The notes under the pieces were generated by a model. That model was not told where the DNA came from. It was given only the letters and a program-made list of their open reading frames with translations, and did no database searches. 14,243 bases of DNA from JAZDKP01 sp043802925 (GTDB lineage: Bacteria; Fibrobacterota; OXYB2-FULL-49-7; JAEUSG01): the NCBI GenBank assembly GCA_043802925.1, contig JAZDKP010000101.1, positions 1 through 14,243 on the forward strand. The letters are read 5' to 3'. The position numbers were made by a program, and so were the translations under genes. Of the stretch, positions 5,869 through 14,059 are shown piece after piece (positions within the stretch are counted from its first letter, which is position 1; each line of letters opens with the position of its first letter).

Positions 5869-7213
5869 GTCGTTTTTGAAAATCAAGGCGCTCGGACGAC
5901 CGCTGGGCCGGCCCCCGGCCGAGGTCCGCGTGGTCATTGACAGCCGGAAGGTCGCTGTTGGGGACGTGTTTGTGGCCATTACGGGCGAAAAGCACGACGG
6001 CCACGCCTTCATTGACCGGACTTTGCGCGAAAAGGCCGCGCTTTGCATTGTGAACGAATCCTGGTACTGGCGCGTACGGCCAGAGACCGGCGTCTTCCTT
6101 CCCGTCAGGGACACGGTCCTTGCCATGCTGCGGCTGGCCGAGGCGTGGCTGCTCCACCTGGAGGTCCCGGTGGTGGCCGTGACCGGCAGCAACGGCAAGA
6201 CGACGACCCGCGCCCTGATTGCCGCGGTGCTCCGGAAAAAGTACGCGGTCTACGAAACACAGGGGAACTACAACAACCGCATCGGCCTCCCGCTTTCGGT
6301 CTTTGAAATCACCCCGGACCACGATATCGCGGTGCTTGAGATGGGCACCAACCATTTCGGAGAAATCGACGAGTTAACGCGCATTGTCCATCCCTCCATC
6401 GCGGTGGTCACCAACATCGGCCGTGGCCACCTTGAGTTCCTGAAGGACAAGGCCGGTGTGCTCCGCGCAAAAATGGAAATCCTGAACGGCATGGGGGAGG
6501 GGGGCCTTCTGGTGGTGAACGGCGACGACCCTTTGCTTGCAAAATACCGCGCGCCCAAAGGGGTGCAGAAACTTTCCGTGGGTTTCAAAGGAAAAGGCCT
6601 TGTGCGCGGCGCAAGGCTTGAAACCGCGCTCGGGGAGGGGGCCCGCTTTACCGCGGACAACGTGCCGGTCACGCTCACGGTGCCCGGCGAAGGCGCGGCC
6701 ATTGACGCGCTGCTCGCGCTGGCCGTGGGCAAGCTCCTGGACGTGTCTGTGCGCGAAGGGGCCCGGGCTCTTTCGCGCGTCACGCCGCCCGGGGACCGCA
6801 TGGCCGTGCACACGGTGCGCGGCGCGACCGTGCTCGCGGACTGCTACAACGCCAATCCCGACTCCATGGCCAATGCGCTCCGGCTCCTTGCCAAGAGCAG
6901 CGGCACGGGCCGGCGGGTGGCGGTACTCGGCGACATGGGCGAACTGGGCGCCAAAAGCGAAGGGTACCACCGCGAGACGGGCCGGCTGGCCGCGCAATGC
7001 GGCGTGCAGGTGCTGCTCACATACGGGAAGCTGGGCGCGGCCATCGCAAAGGGCGCGCGTGCGGCGGGCTTGAAGGACGTGCACGCATTCACTGACAAGG
7101 CCGCGCTCGCGGGTGTCATCCGGGCCTCGCTCCGGCAGGGCGACACGGTGCTGATCAAGGGCTCGCACAGCATGCACATGGAAGAAATCGTACAGGCGTT
7201 GTTATCAACATAA
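5843..7213 (+). CDS. murF: UDP-MurNAc-tripeptide:D-Ala-D-Ala ligase MurF
   Basis: MurF completes the cytoplasmic precursor by adding D-alanyl-D-alanine to UDP-MurNAc-tripeptide. The 456-residue product is of normal length. Domain 1 carries DSRKVAVGDVFVAI (33-46) and HDGHAFI (51-57). The ATP loop is VTGSNGKTTTR (113-123). GNYNNRIGLP (141-150), LEMGTNHFGEI (165-175) and TNIGRGHLE (190-198) follow. The C-terminal signature DCYNANPDSM is at 333-342 and LGDMGELG at 362-369. ATG 5843 lies inside the end of murE (26-base overlap) with AAAGGAAAA just upstream, so the two ligases are probably coupled in translation. The D-Ala-D-Ala ligase that feeds this step is not in the window. Confidence 0.95.
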   Translation: MGLLFDRLESFLKIKALGRPLGRPPAEVRVVIDSRKVAVGDVFVAITGEKHDGHAFIDRTLREKAALCIVNESWYWRVRPETGVFLPVRDTVLAMLRLAEAWLLHLEVPVVAVTGSNGKTTTRALIAAVLRKKYAVYETQGNYNNRIGLPLSVFEITPDHDIAVLEMGTNHFGEIDELTRIVHPSIAVVTNIGRGHLEFLKDKAGVLRAKMEILNGMGEGGLLVVNGDDPLLAKYRAPKGVQKLSVGFKGKGLVRGARLETALGEGARFTADNVPVTLTVPGEGAAIDALLALAVGKLLDVSVREGARALSRVTPPGDRMAVHTVRGATVLADCYNANPDSMANALRLLAKSSGTGRRVAVLGDMGELGAKSEGYHRETGRLAAQCGVQVLLTYGKLGAAIAKGARAAGLKDVHAFTDKAALAGVIRASLRQGDTVLIKGSHSMHMEEIVQALLST

Positions 7214-7223
7214 AGGGAACGTG

Positions 7224-8330
7224 ATGCTTTATTACCTCCTCTATCCGCTCAAGGCAAGCGCATCGGTCCTCAACCTCTTCCGCTACATCACCTTCCGCGC
7301 GGCCTGCGCGGCCGTGACCTCGCTCTTTATCGCCTTTGTGGTGGGGCCTTGGATCATCCGGAAACTGAAGGCCATGCAAATCCAGGAGATCATCCGCACG
7401 GACGGGCCGGCCACGCACCTGAAAAAAGGCGGTACGCCCACCATGGGCGGGCTCATCGTGCTGCTGGCGTCCATCCTTCCCACGCTCATCTGGGCCAAGC
7501 TCGAGAACCCTTACATTATTCTGGTCCTTGTCGTGACGCTCTGGATGGGCGCCATCGGCTTTGCTGACGATTACCTCAAGGTCATCAAAAAGATGAAGAA
7601 GGGGCTTATCGGCCGCTATAAGCTGGCGGGCCAGATTACCCTTGGCCTCCTTGTGGGCGTGGCGCTTCTGTACGGACCGCTGAACGGCCACATACTCGCC
7701 ACCGCGACCACGGTACCCTTCCTCAAGAACGCCACTTTCGACTATGGCTGGCTCTTCATTCCCATGGTCATCTTTGTCATCACCGCCTCCTCCAACGCGG
7801 TCAACCTCACGGACGGGCTGGACGGCCTGGCCATCGGGCTTTCGGCCGTGGCCTTCATGGCCTTTGCGGGCATGAGCTACGTGTCGGGCAACACCACGTT
7901 CGCCGGATACCTGCAGATTCCCTTCCTCGACGGCACCGGCGAACTGACGGTTTTCTGCGCGGCCATGGTAGGCGCTTGTCTTGGTTTCCTCTGGTTCAAC
8001 GCCAACCCGGCGCAGGTATTCATGGGGGATACCGGTTCGCTTCCCCTGGGTGCGGCGCTCGGTTGTATTGCCATTCTCATTAAAAAAGAACTCCTCCTCA
8101 TTATCGTGGGCGCGGTCTTTGTGGGCGAGACGCTTTCGGTCATCCTGCAGGTCTCCTACTATAAATGGTCGCGCTGGCGGACCGGTGAGGCAAAGCGCCT
8201 GTTCCGGATGGCCCCTATCCACCATCATTTTGAGCTGGGCGGATGGACCGAAACGCAGGTCGTGACGCGGTTCTGGGTCCTTGGCATCCTCGCGGCGCTT
8301 CTGACACTCTCAACCTTCAAGATTCGATAA
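7224..8330 (+). CDS. mraY: Phospho-MurNAc-pentapeptide translocase MraY
   Basis: MraY transfers phospho-MurNAc-pentapeptide from UDP to undecaprenyl phosphate, making lipid I at the inner face of the membrane. The 368-residue protein is a polytopic membrane enzyme with about ten hydrophobic helices. All active-site motifs are present: GGTPTMGGL (69-77), GFADDYLK (112-119, with the Asp115/Asp116 pair), NLTDGLDGLA (194-203), FMGDTGSL (266-273) and PIHHHFE (331-337). ATG 7224 is chosen over the adjacent GTG 7221 because AGGG at 7214-7217 is 6 bases from it and only 3 from the GTG. It follows murF by 10 bases and precedes murD by 11. Confidence 0.95.
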   Translation: MLYYLLYPLKASASVLNLFRYITFRAACAAVTSLFIAFVVGPWIIRKLKAMQIQEIIRTDGPATHLKKGGTPTMGGLIVLLASILPTLIWAKLENPYIILVLVVTLWMGAIGFADDYLKVIKKMKKGLIGRYKLAGQITLGLLVGVALLYGPLNGHILATATTVPFLKNATFDYGWLFIPMVIFVITASSNAVNLTDGLDGLAIGLSAVAFMAFAGMSYVSGNTTFAGYLQIPFLDGTGELTVFCAAMVGACLGFLWFNANPAQVFMGDTGSLPLGAALGCIAILIKKELLLIIVGAVFVGETLSVILQVSYYKWSRWRTGEAKRLFRMAPIHHHFELGGWTETQVVTRFWVLGILAALLTLSTFKIR

Positions 8331-8341
8331 AGGAAAAACGC

Positions 8342-9694
8342 ATGGACAACCGGGAATTCAAGGGAAAAAAGTTTACGGTCATCGGCCTGGCCCGCAGCGG
8401 GGTCGCGGCCGCGAAGCTGCTCAAGGAATCGGGCGCCGCGGTGTTCGGCAGCGACAGCGGTGAGCCGGATCCGAAATATCTGGCGGAGCTTACGGGCGCA
8501 GGCATACCGTACGAAGTCAAAGGCCACGGCCCGCGCGCGCTCGACGCAAGCGTCCTTGTGCTGAGCCCGGGCGTGCCGCTGATGGCGCCGGTCCTGCAGG
8601 ACGCGAAAAAACGGAATATCCCGGTGTGGAGCGAAATCGAACTCGCCTTCCGCTGTACGGACGCGGACATTGTGGGCATCACGGGCTCCAACGGCAAGAC
8701 CACGACCACGGCGCTCGCGGGCGCGCTGCTCAAGCCGGGCCCTTTTCAGGTCCGGGTGGGCGGCAACATCGGCACCGCGCTGTCGGGTCTGGTTACGGGC
8801 ATGGAAAAGGGCGACGTGCTGGTCGCGGAGCTCAGCAGCTTCCAGCTGGACACCCTTCATGCCTTCCGGCCGCGCGCCGCAGCGGTCTTAAACCTGACGC
8901 CCGACCATATCGACCGCTACCCGTCCGAGGACGCTTACTATGCGGCCAAGCTGCGCATTACGCAAAACCAGGTTGCGGGCGACCTGTTGGTGCTGAACGA
9001 GGACGACCCGAACACGCTACGCCTTAAAAAAGGACTCATCACGCGCGCGCGCATCCTCGGATTTTCCCTTGAAAAGACGCTACCGGCCGGAGCGTTTGTC
9101 CGCCGGGGCCGCATCATTCTCCGCGACGGCACCCGGGAGACCGACCTCCTGGCTGTGGAGGAACTCGCGCTGCCGGGTCGGCACAACCTGGCCAACGCCC
9201 TCGCCGCGGTGGCGCTCGTCAGCCCGTATCCCGTGCCCGCGGAGGCGCTCGTGGAAACGCTCCGGAAATTTTCCGGCATTGAGCATCGCATCGAGTTCGT
9301 GCGTGAAAAGAACGGCGTCCGGTTCTACAACGATTCCAAGGGAACAAATGTGGACGCGGTACGCTGGGCGCTCCTGGCCATGAAGGGCCGTGTCAACCTG
9401 ATTGCGGGCGGCCGCGACAAGGCTGGCGATTTCACGTCCCTGAACCCCGTGTTAACGGAGCGGGTCAAGGCCGTGTATCTCATCGGTGAGGCCGCGGATA
9501 AAATGGAGGCCGCCTGGAAGGACGTCGCGCCCCTGTTCCGGATGCCCGGTATGGAGGAGGCCGTGAGCGCGGCCTACGACAATTCCGAGCGGGGCGACAA
9601 CGTGCTGCTGTCGCCCGGCTGCGCCAGCTTTGATATGTATAAGAATTATGAAGAGCGCGGCCGCCACTTCAAACAAATTGCGGAGGAAATGTGA
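8342..9694 (+). CDS. murD: UDP-MurNAc-L-alanine:D-glutamate ligase MurD
   Basis: MurD adds D-glutamate to UDP-MurNAc-L-alanine. The 450-residue protein starts with a Rossmann-like domain, VIGLARSGVAAAKLL (13-27), and LSPGVPL at 74-80. The ATP loop is GITGSNGKTTT (112-122). GNIGTAL (141-147), ELSSFQLD (163-170), NLTPDHIDRY (184-193) and the carbamylated Lys203 in AAKLRI follow. LPGRHNLANALAA (277-289), NDSKGTN (330-336) and AGGRDKAGDF (355-364) complete the family set, and LLSPGCASFDMYKNYEERG (422-440) is the usual end. ATG 8342 has AAAGGA at 8329-8334, 7 bases upstream. The stop overlaps ftsW in a GTGA junction. Confidence 0.95.
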   Translation: MDNREFKGKKFTVIGLARSGVAAAKLLKESGAAVFGSDSGEPDPKYLAELTGAGIPYEVKGHGPRALDASVLVLSPGVPLMAPVLQDAKKRNIPVWSEIELAFRCTDADIVGITGSNGKTTTTALAGALLKPGPFQVRVGGNIGTALSGLVTGMEKGDVLVAELSSFQLDTLHAFRPRAAAVLNLTPDHIDRYPSEDAYYAAKLRITQNQVAGDLLVLNEDDPNTLRLKKGLITRARILGFSLEKTLPAGAFVRRGRIILRDGTRETDLLAVEELALPGRHNLANALAAVALVSPYPVPAEALVETLRKFSGIEHRIEFVREKNGVRFYNDSKGTNVDAVRWALLAMKGRVNLIAGGRDKAGDFTSLNPVLTERVKAVYLIGEAADKMEAAWKDVAPLFRMPGMEEAVSAAYDNSERGDNVLLSPGCASFDMYKNYEERGRHFKQIAEEM

Positions 9695-10803
9695 AAACCG
9701 TTGGCGGCCCGCCTTTCCGCATCGATGTGCCCGCCCTGGTGGTCATGTTCCTGCTCATCGGCATCGGCATGGTCATGGTCTACAGTTCCAGCGTGGAGGT
9801 GGCCAAGGTGCGCTTCAACAGCCCCAGCCTCTTCCTGGGCAAGCAGGCGGCCCGGCTCCTGCTCGCGTTCGTTTTCTTCTACCTCGCGCTCAACATTGAT
9901 TACCATTGGTTTGCGGAGCATTACAAGGTGTTTCTCGGAATCACCGCGGTTCTGCTCCTCATACTTCTTGTCTCTCACAATATCATGGTCATCAAGGGCG
10001 CCAAGCGTTGGATCAACCTCTTCGGCATGACCATCCAGCCGTCGGACCTCGCGCGGTTGTCGCTTATCATCTATATGGCGCGCATGCTCTCGCGCAACGA
10101 GCGCATCCTGCAGGACGGGGGATGGGAGGGGCTGCTCACCGTGCTTTCCGTGCCTTTTGCCGTCTGCCTGCTCATTCTCCTCCAGCCCAATTTCAGCACC
10201 GTCGCCATCCTTTCGATGCTGGTGTTCACGATGGCGTTCGCAGGCGGCATGCGCATGCGTCACGTGCTGACCCTGGCCCTTGTGGCCGTGCCGGTCGCGG
10301 CCTTTGCGCTCCTGCAGACGCCCTACCGTCTTGCGCGTGTCAAGGCTTTTCTCGACCCCGTCAACCAGGCGGGCGCTTACCAGGGGCTGCAGTCGCTCAT
10401 TGGGCTGGGCTCGGGCGGCTTGTGGGGCGTGGGCCTGGGCGAAAGCAGCCAGAAGCTGCTCTACCTGCCCGAACCGTTCACGGATTTCGTCTTTTCCATC
10501 CTCGGCGAGGAGTTCGGCTTTGTGGGCGTGAGCGTGGTCTTTTTGCTCTTTGCGCTGCTCCTGTACCGGGGCTTCATCATCGCGAATCGCGCGCAGGACA
10601 AGTTGGGCTATTACCTGGCCCTCGGCATCACGGTCTCACTCGGCCTCTATCTGTTCATCCATGCGGGCGTGGTGTCCACGCTTCTGCCCACCACGGGCAT
10701 TCCGCTTCCGTTCGTAAGCTACGGGGGCTCCAACCTCCTTTTCAATATGATTGCCATGGGAATACTGCTGAACATTTCGGGCCAGCGGAAGGCGCGGTCA
10801 TGA
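9691..10803 (+). CDS. ftsW: Septal peptidoglycan glycosyltransferase FtsW
   Basis: FtsW is the SEDS-family polymerase that joins lipid II disaccharides at the septum, working with FtsI. The 370-residue protein is almost entirely hydrophobic helices, about ten. GAKRWINLFGMTIQPSDLARL (103-123) is the usual SEDS segment. PEPFTDFVFSILGEEFGFVGV (260-280) contains the putative catalytic Asp265, and PTTGIPLPFVSYGGSNLL (333-350) is the family signature. Deviations are LQPNFST (165-171), where QPD is usual, and IHAGVVSTLLPTTG (323-336), where Asn and Gly are typical at the positions of His324 and Thr330. The start is GTG 9691 with GGAGGAA at 9682-9688, overlapping the murD stop. The position between murD and murG, not near rod genes, favours FtsW over RodA. 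Confidence 0.92.
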   Translation: MKTVGGPPFRIDVPALVVMFLLIGIGMVMVYSSSVEVAKVRFNSPSLFLGKQAARLLLAFVFFYLALNIDYHWFAEHYKVFLGITAVLLLILLVSHNIMVIKGAKRWINLFGMTIQPSDLARLSLIIYMARMLSRNERILQDGGWEGLLTVLSVPFAVCLLILLQPNFSTVAILSMLVFTMAFAGGMRMRHVLTLALVAVPVAAFALLQTPYRLARVKAFLDPVNQAGAYQGLQSLIGLGSGGLWGVGLGESSQKLLYLPEPFTDFVFSILGEEFGFVGVSVVFLLFALLLYRGFIIANRAQDKLGYYLALGITVSLGLYLFIHAGVVSTLLPTTGIPLPFVSYGGSNLLFNMIAMGILLNISGQRKARS

Positions 10804-11891
10804 GCCGGATGTTGTTTGTGTGCGGCGGGACGGGCGGTCACGTGTACCCCGCCATTGCCGTGGCCGAGGCCGTACGCCGGCATGTGCCGGGCGCTGAAAT
10901 CACGTTTGTGGGCAAACGGCTCGGATTCGAAGTGAAGGTGATTATTGACGCGGGCTTTCCCTGCCGCAGCATCCGCGCCGAAGGCTTTGACCGCACCCGC
11001 ATGCTGCGCAATCTGCGTCTGCTTTACGTGCTGCCGCTCGGGTTTGCCCAGGCGCTGCGCACCGTGCTCCGCGAAAAACCGGACCTCGTGTTCGGAACCG
11101 GCGGCTACGTATGTGTGCCCGTGCTGGCCGCGGCGCTCCTGCTGCGCAAGCCCATCACCCTGCACGCGCTCGATTCCTATCCCGGCGTGGCCATCCGCTT
11201 CTTTGCGCGCTTTGCCCGCAGGGTTTACCTTGGTTACCGCGAGGCTTCGGCCTGGCTGCCGCGCCGGTCGGCCGTGCTGGTTACCGGCAACCCCATCCGC
11301 GAAACAACCTGGCCCGTGGCCAAGAACCTGCGCGCGGAGTTCAGCGTCCCCGCGGGCCGCAAGGTCGTACTCGTGGTCGGCGGCAGCCAGGGCGCCGTGG
11401 CCCTGAACCGCATGATGATGGATTATGTTGCGGCCGTGTCCGGGCGCGGTGACCGTTTTGTCCTATGGCAGACCGGCAATCGTGACTTTGAATTTGTCCA
11501 GCGCGCAGCGGCCGCCTTTGCGGACCTGCGGCTTTTCCCCTATATCAATAATATGTATGATTTTTACCGCGCTGCGGACGTCATCGTCTGCCGTGCCGGC
11601 GCAATGACCATCGCGGAACTCGCCAAGTTCGGCCTTCCCGCGGTTTTTGTCCCCCTGCCGTCCTCGGCCGGGGACCACCAGCGTAAAAACGCCGAAACCA
11701 TTGAAAAGCTTGGTGGCGGGGTGTGCGCGCACCAGAAGGACGGTGGCCCGGCGCTTATTGCGGCCGTGGAAAAGCTGTTGTCCAGCGAATCCACGCTGGC
11801 GGTCATGCGCGCCCGGATGCAGGCGCTGCACCGCGAGGATGCGGCGCGGGCCATTGCGATGGAACTCGGAAAGGAAGCGTCCCATGGTTAA
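10800..11891 (+). CDS. murG: UDP-GlcNAc:lipid I N-acetylglucosaminyltransferase MurG
   Basis: MurG is a peripheral membrane GT-B glycosyltransferase that adds GlcNAc to lipid I, giving lipid II. The 363-residue protein has the first G-loop CGGTGGHVYPA (8-18), GTGGYVCVP (99-107) and the second G-loop VVGGSQGAVALN (192-203). The UDP-GlcNAc site shows GNPIR (163-167), CRAGAMTIAEL (264-274, Glu273) and GDHQRKNA (291-298). The conserved HEQN-x-x-PG stretch of the N-domain reads HALDSYPG at 122-129, so three of the four usual residues are changed. Everything else is standard, so it is probably active. ATG 10800 forms an ATGA junction with ftsW, and the 3' end overlaps murC by 8 bases. Confidence 0.93.
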   Translation: MSRMLFVCGGTGGHVYPAIAVAEAVRRHVPGAEITFVGKRLGFEVKVIIDAGFPCRSIRAEGFDRTRMLRNLRLLYVLPLGFAQALRTVLREKPDLVFGTGGYVCVPVLAAALLLRKPITLHALDSYPGVAIRFFARFARRVYLGYREASAWLPRRSAVLVTGNPIRETTWPVAKNLRAEFSVPAGRKVVLVVGGSQGAVALNRMMMDYVAAVSGRGDRFVLWQTGNRDFEFVQRAAAAFADLRLFPYINNMYDFYRAADVIVCRAGAMTIAELAKFGLPAVFVPLPSSAGDHQRKNAETIEKLGGGVCAHQKDGGPALIAAVEKLLSSESTLAVMRARMQALHREDAARAIAMELGKEASHG

Positions 11892-13251
11892 ACGGGTCAA
11901 ACAGGTGCATTTTGTTGGCATCGGCGGGTGCGGCATGAGCGGTATCGCCGAAATTCTCCTGGCCAGCGGGTATCGCGTGACCGGCTCGGACATGGCGCAG
12001 ACGGCCGTGACACAGCGGCTCCAACGGCTGGGCATCCGCGTCCTCCGCGGCCACGCGGCCGGCAACATCACGGGCGCTGACGCGGTCGTCTATTCCTCTG
12101 CGGTACCGGCCGGCAACCCCGAGCTCCTGGCCGCGGCGGAAAAAGGCGTGCCGGTCATCCGCCGCGCTGAAATGCTCGGCGAGCTCATGCGCATGAAATG
12201 CTCCGTGGGCGTGGCGGGCACGCACGGTAAAACCACCACCACCTCCATGCTCGGCGGCGTGCTGACCGAGGGTAAACTGGACCCCACGGTCATTGTGGGT
12301 GGCATTGTGCGCCAGTCGGGCACGGGCGCGGTCAAGGGCCGTGGGCGTTACCTTGTGGCCGAGGCTGACGAGTTTGACCGCTCCTTTCTCAAGATGCCCT
12401 CAACGATAGCGGTCATCACCACGCTCGAGGCCGAGCACCTTGACTGCTACACCGACCTGGACGACATCAAGTCCGCGTTCGTCACGTTCGCCGAACAGGT
12501 GCCCTTTTACGGCGCCGTGATTCTCTGCATTGACGAGCCCTCGGTGCTGGACCTGCTTCCACGCCTCAAGCAGAAGGTCGTGCTGACCTACGGCTTTTCC
12601 GCGGATGCGGACTATCGCGTCACAAAGCATTGCGTCACTGAGCACGGAAGCCGTTTTAGCGTGGCCTACCGCGGCCGGCTGCTCGGGGAGGTCGAACTCC
12701 GCGTACCGGGCGAGCATAATATCAAGAATGCCATGGCAGCCGTGGCCGTGGGCCGCGAACTCGGCGTCCCGTTCCCTGCCATCGCGCGGGCGCTCCGTAA
12801 GTTCGAGGGCGTACGCCGCCGTTTTGAAATCAAAGGCGAAAAGAAAGGGATCATGGTGGTTGACGACTACGCGCATCATCCCACCGAGGTCCAGGCCACG
12901 CTCAAAGCGGCCCGAGAGACCTACCAACGCCGTATCCTTGCGGTCTTTCAGCCGCACCTGTACACCCGCACACGCGACTTTAGCGCGGACTTCGGCACCG
13001 CCTTTACCGGTGCGGACGCGCTCATTGTCACGGACGTCTACGCCTCGCGCGAAAAGCCGATTCCCGGCGTCACGGGACGCCTTGTGGCGGACGCGGCCCG
13101 CGGTCACGGCCACCGGCACGTGCGCTTTATCCGCGAACCGGAGGCGATTGTACGCTATGTCAAGGCCCACGCGCGGAAGGGCGACATGGTGATCACGCTC
13201 GGTGCCGGCGATATCTGGAAGACGGGCGAAAAAATACTGAAGGCGCTCTAA
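11884..13251 (+). CDS. murC: UDP-MurNAc:L-alanine ligase MurC
   Basis: MurC starts the stem peptide by adding L-alanine to UDP-MurNAc. The 455-residue protein has the MurC N-terminal fold HFVGIGGCGMSGIAEIL (9-25) and SSAVPAGNPEL (71-81). The ATP loop is AGTHGKTTTT (111-120). EADEFDRSFL (160-169), LEAEHLD (181-187), GEHNIKNAMAA (276-286), RRRFE (311-315) and VVDDYAHHPTEV (325-336) cover the residues held invariant in Mur ligases. FQPHLYTRTRDF (355-366) is typical of MurC. One small deviation is VITTLEAEH at 177-185, where TN is usual in place of TT. ATG 11884 has AAGGAAG at 11871-11877, 6 bases upstream. It lies directly before ftsQ with a 4-base gap, with no murB or ddl between. Confidence 0.95.
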   Translation: MVKRVKQVHFVGIGGCGMSGIAEILLASGYRVTGSDMAQTAVTQRLQRLGIRVLRGHAAGNITGADAVVYSSAVPAGNPELLAAAEKGVPVIRRAEMLGELMRMKCSVGVAGTHGKTTTTSMLGGVLTEGKLDPTVIVGGIVRQSGTGAVKGRGRYLVAEADEFDRSFLKMPSTIAVITTLEAEHLDCYTDLDDIKSAFVTFAEQVPFYGAVILCIDEPSVLDLLPRLKQKVVLTYGFSADADYRVTKHCVTEHGSRFSVAYRGRLLGEVELRVPGEHNIKNAMAAVAVGRELGVPFPAIARALRKFEGVRRRFEIKGEKKGIMVVDDYAHHPTEVQATLKAARETYQRRILAVFQPHLYTRTRDFSADFGTAFTGADALIVTDVYASREKPIPGVTGRLVADAARGHGHRHVRFIREPEAIVRYVKAHARKGDMVITLGAGDIWKTGEKILKAL

Positions 13252-13255
13252 AACG

Positions 13256-14059
13256 ATGATGATGAAAAAGAAGAAATTTTCGCAATACCGGGCACGGACG
13301 ATTCACCGGGCCCGCCGCCGGTCCACGCGTCTTCTCCGGCTGATCTCGCGCGAGACCGGGCCGCGCCGGTCCAAAAAGCGGCCTGCGGGCCGCGCGGGTG
13401 TGCTCCGGACGGTCCTGGTGCTGCTGGCCGTGGCCAGCGCGGGCTATTTTGCCATGGAGTCGGGCGACCTGGAACGGCTCAAGCGCAAGGTCCGGCGGAT
13501 GTGGCCCGCCACGAATGGTGCGGAAGTCAAGCCTGGAAAATCCAAGACCGCAATGGTCAAAGCCGCGCCGGACACGCTCCATGCCGTGAAACCGGATAAG
13601 GGGCTCTTTTCACGCATGTTCGGCCATGAGGAACTCGCGCCGCGGGCCGCGGCCCTCGTCCGGCTCGACGAGCTCTACGGGCTCTCCGAGGCGGGCGTGG
13701 TGTTGCCCCTTGTCCCGCGCACCTATTATAACCTGCCGCTCGTGGCGCTTTTTGGCGCGGCGCAGGAGGCCGTCCCGGGCGACACGCTCAGAACAGCCGT
13801 GACCGCGGCCAGGACCGCGTCCGCGGCCGCCCGGCTTGCGCCTGTGCTTTCTGCACGCATTTCGGAGATTCGCGCCCTCGAAAATGGCGCGGCCGAGGTC
13901 GCCTTTTTGGACAGCCCGCTTCGGGCGCGGATCACGGGCCGCGACCTGGACACGCAAGTACGGAACCTGGCGGCGTATATGAGCGCCGCTGGAAAGCAGG
14001 CCCGGGGCCTGCTCACGCTGGAATATGGAAATATCGCCTATTTAAAAGAGGAGGAGTGA
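13256..14059 (+). CDS. ftsQ: Divergent FtsQ/DivIB-type division protein, POTRA domain not evident
   Basis: This is a 267-residue bitopic protein. It has a very basic cytoplasmic tail (1-48), one membrane helix at about 49-66, a charged linker rich in Lys and Arg (about 67-120), and an extracytoplasmic domain from about 125. The latter resembles the FtsQ beta domain: APRAAALVRLDELYGLSEAG (128-147) fits the vDe.G strand-turn, YNLPLV (158-163) the LP.i step, ARISEIR (200-206) the start of the last sheet, and LLTLEYGNIAYL (252-263) the final LRY-type strand. The POTRA module, normally about 70 residues just after the membrane helix with a V..I.V.GN pattern, is not recognisable. Position between murC and ftsA is the standard place for ftsQ and is half of the evidence. 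In the divisome FtsQ recruits FtsL and FtsB. Three consecutive ATG codons (13256, 13259, 13262) could each start it; no strong SD is seen. Confidence 0.72.
   Translation: MMMKKKKFSQYRARTIHRARRRSTRLLRLISRETGPRRSKKRPAGRAGVLRTVLVLLAVASAGYFAMESGDLERLKRKVRRMWPATNGAEVKPGKSKTAMVKAAPDTLHAVKPDKGLFSRMFGHEELAPRAAALVRLDELYGLSEAGVVLPLVPRTYYNLPLVALFGAAQEAVPGDTLRTAVTAARTASAAARLAPVLSARISEIRALENGAAEVAFLDSPLRARITGRDLDTQVRNLAAYMSAAGKQARGLLTLEYGNIAYLKEEE
14049..14054 (+). promoter_or_regulatory. Strong Shine-Dalgarno for ftsA
   Basis: AGGAGG at 14049-14054 lies inside the last codons of the ftsQ-type gene, 5 bases before ATG 14060. It supports that ATG as the ftsA start and predicts strong initiation. Confidence 0.65.

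Noticed and set aside
7155..8228. Long open frame on the minus strand (about 357 codons) opposite mraY
   Set aside because: It is the antisense shadow of a GC-rich, fully motif-complete mraY. Its translation is rich in Arg, His, Asp and Glu without family motifs.
12412..12444. MurC VITTLEAEH (Asn to Thr in the usual TN-I-E-x-D/E-H) as a sign of lost function
   Set aside because: The catalytic His185 and all other invariant Mur ligase residues are present, and this Asn is not among the residues held invariant, so it is natural variation.
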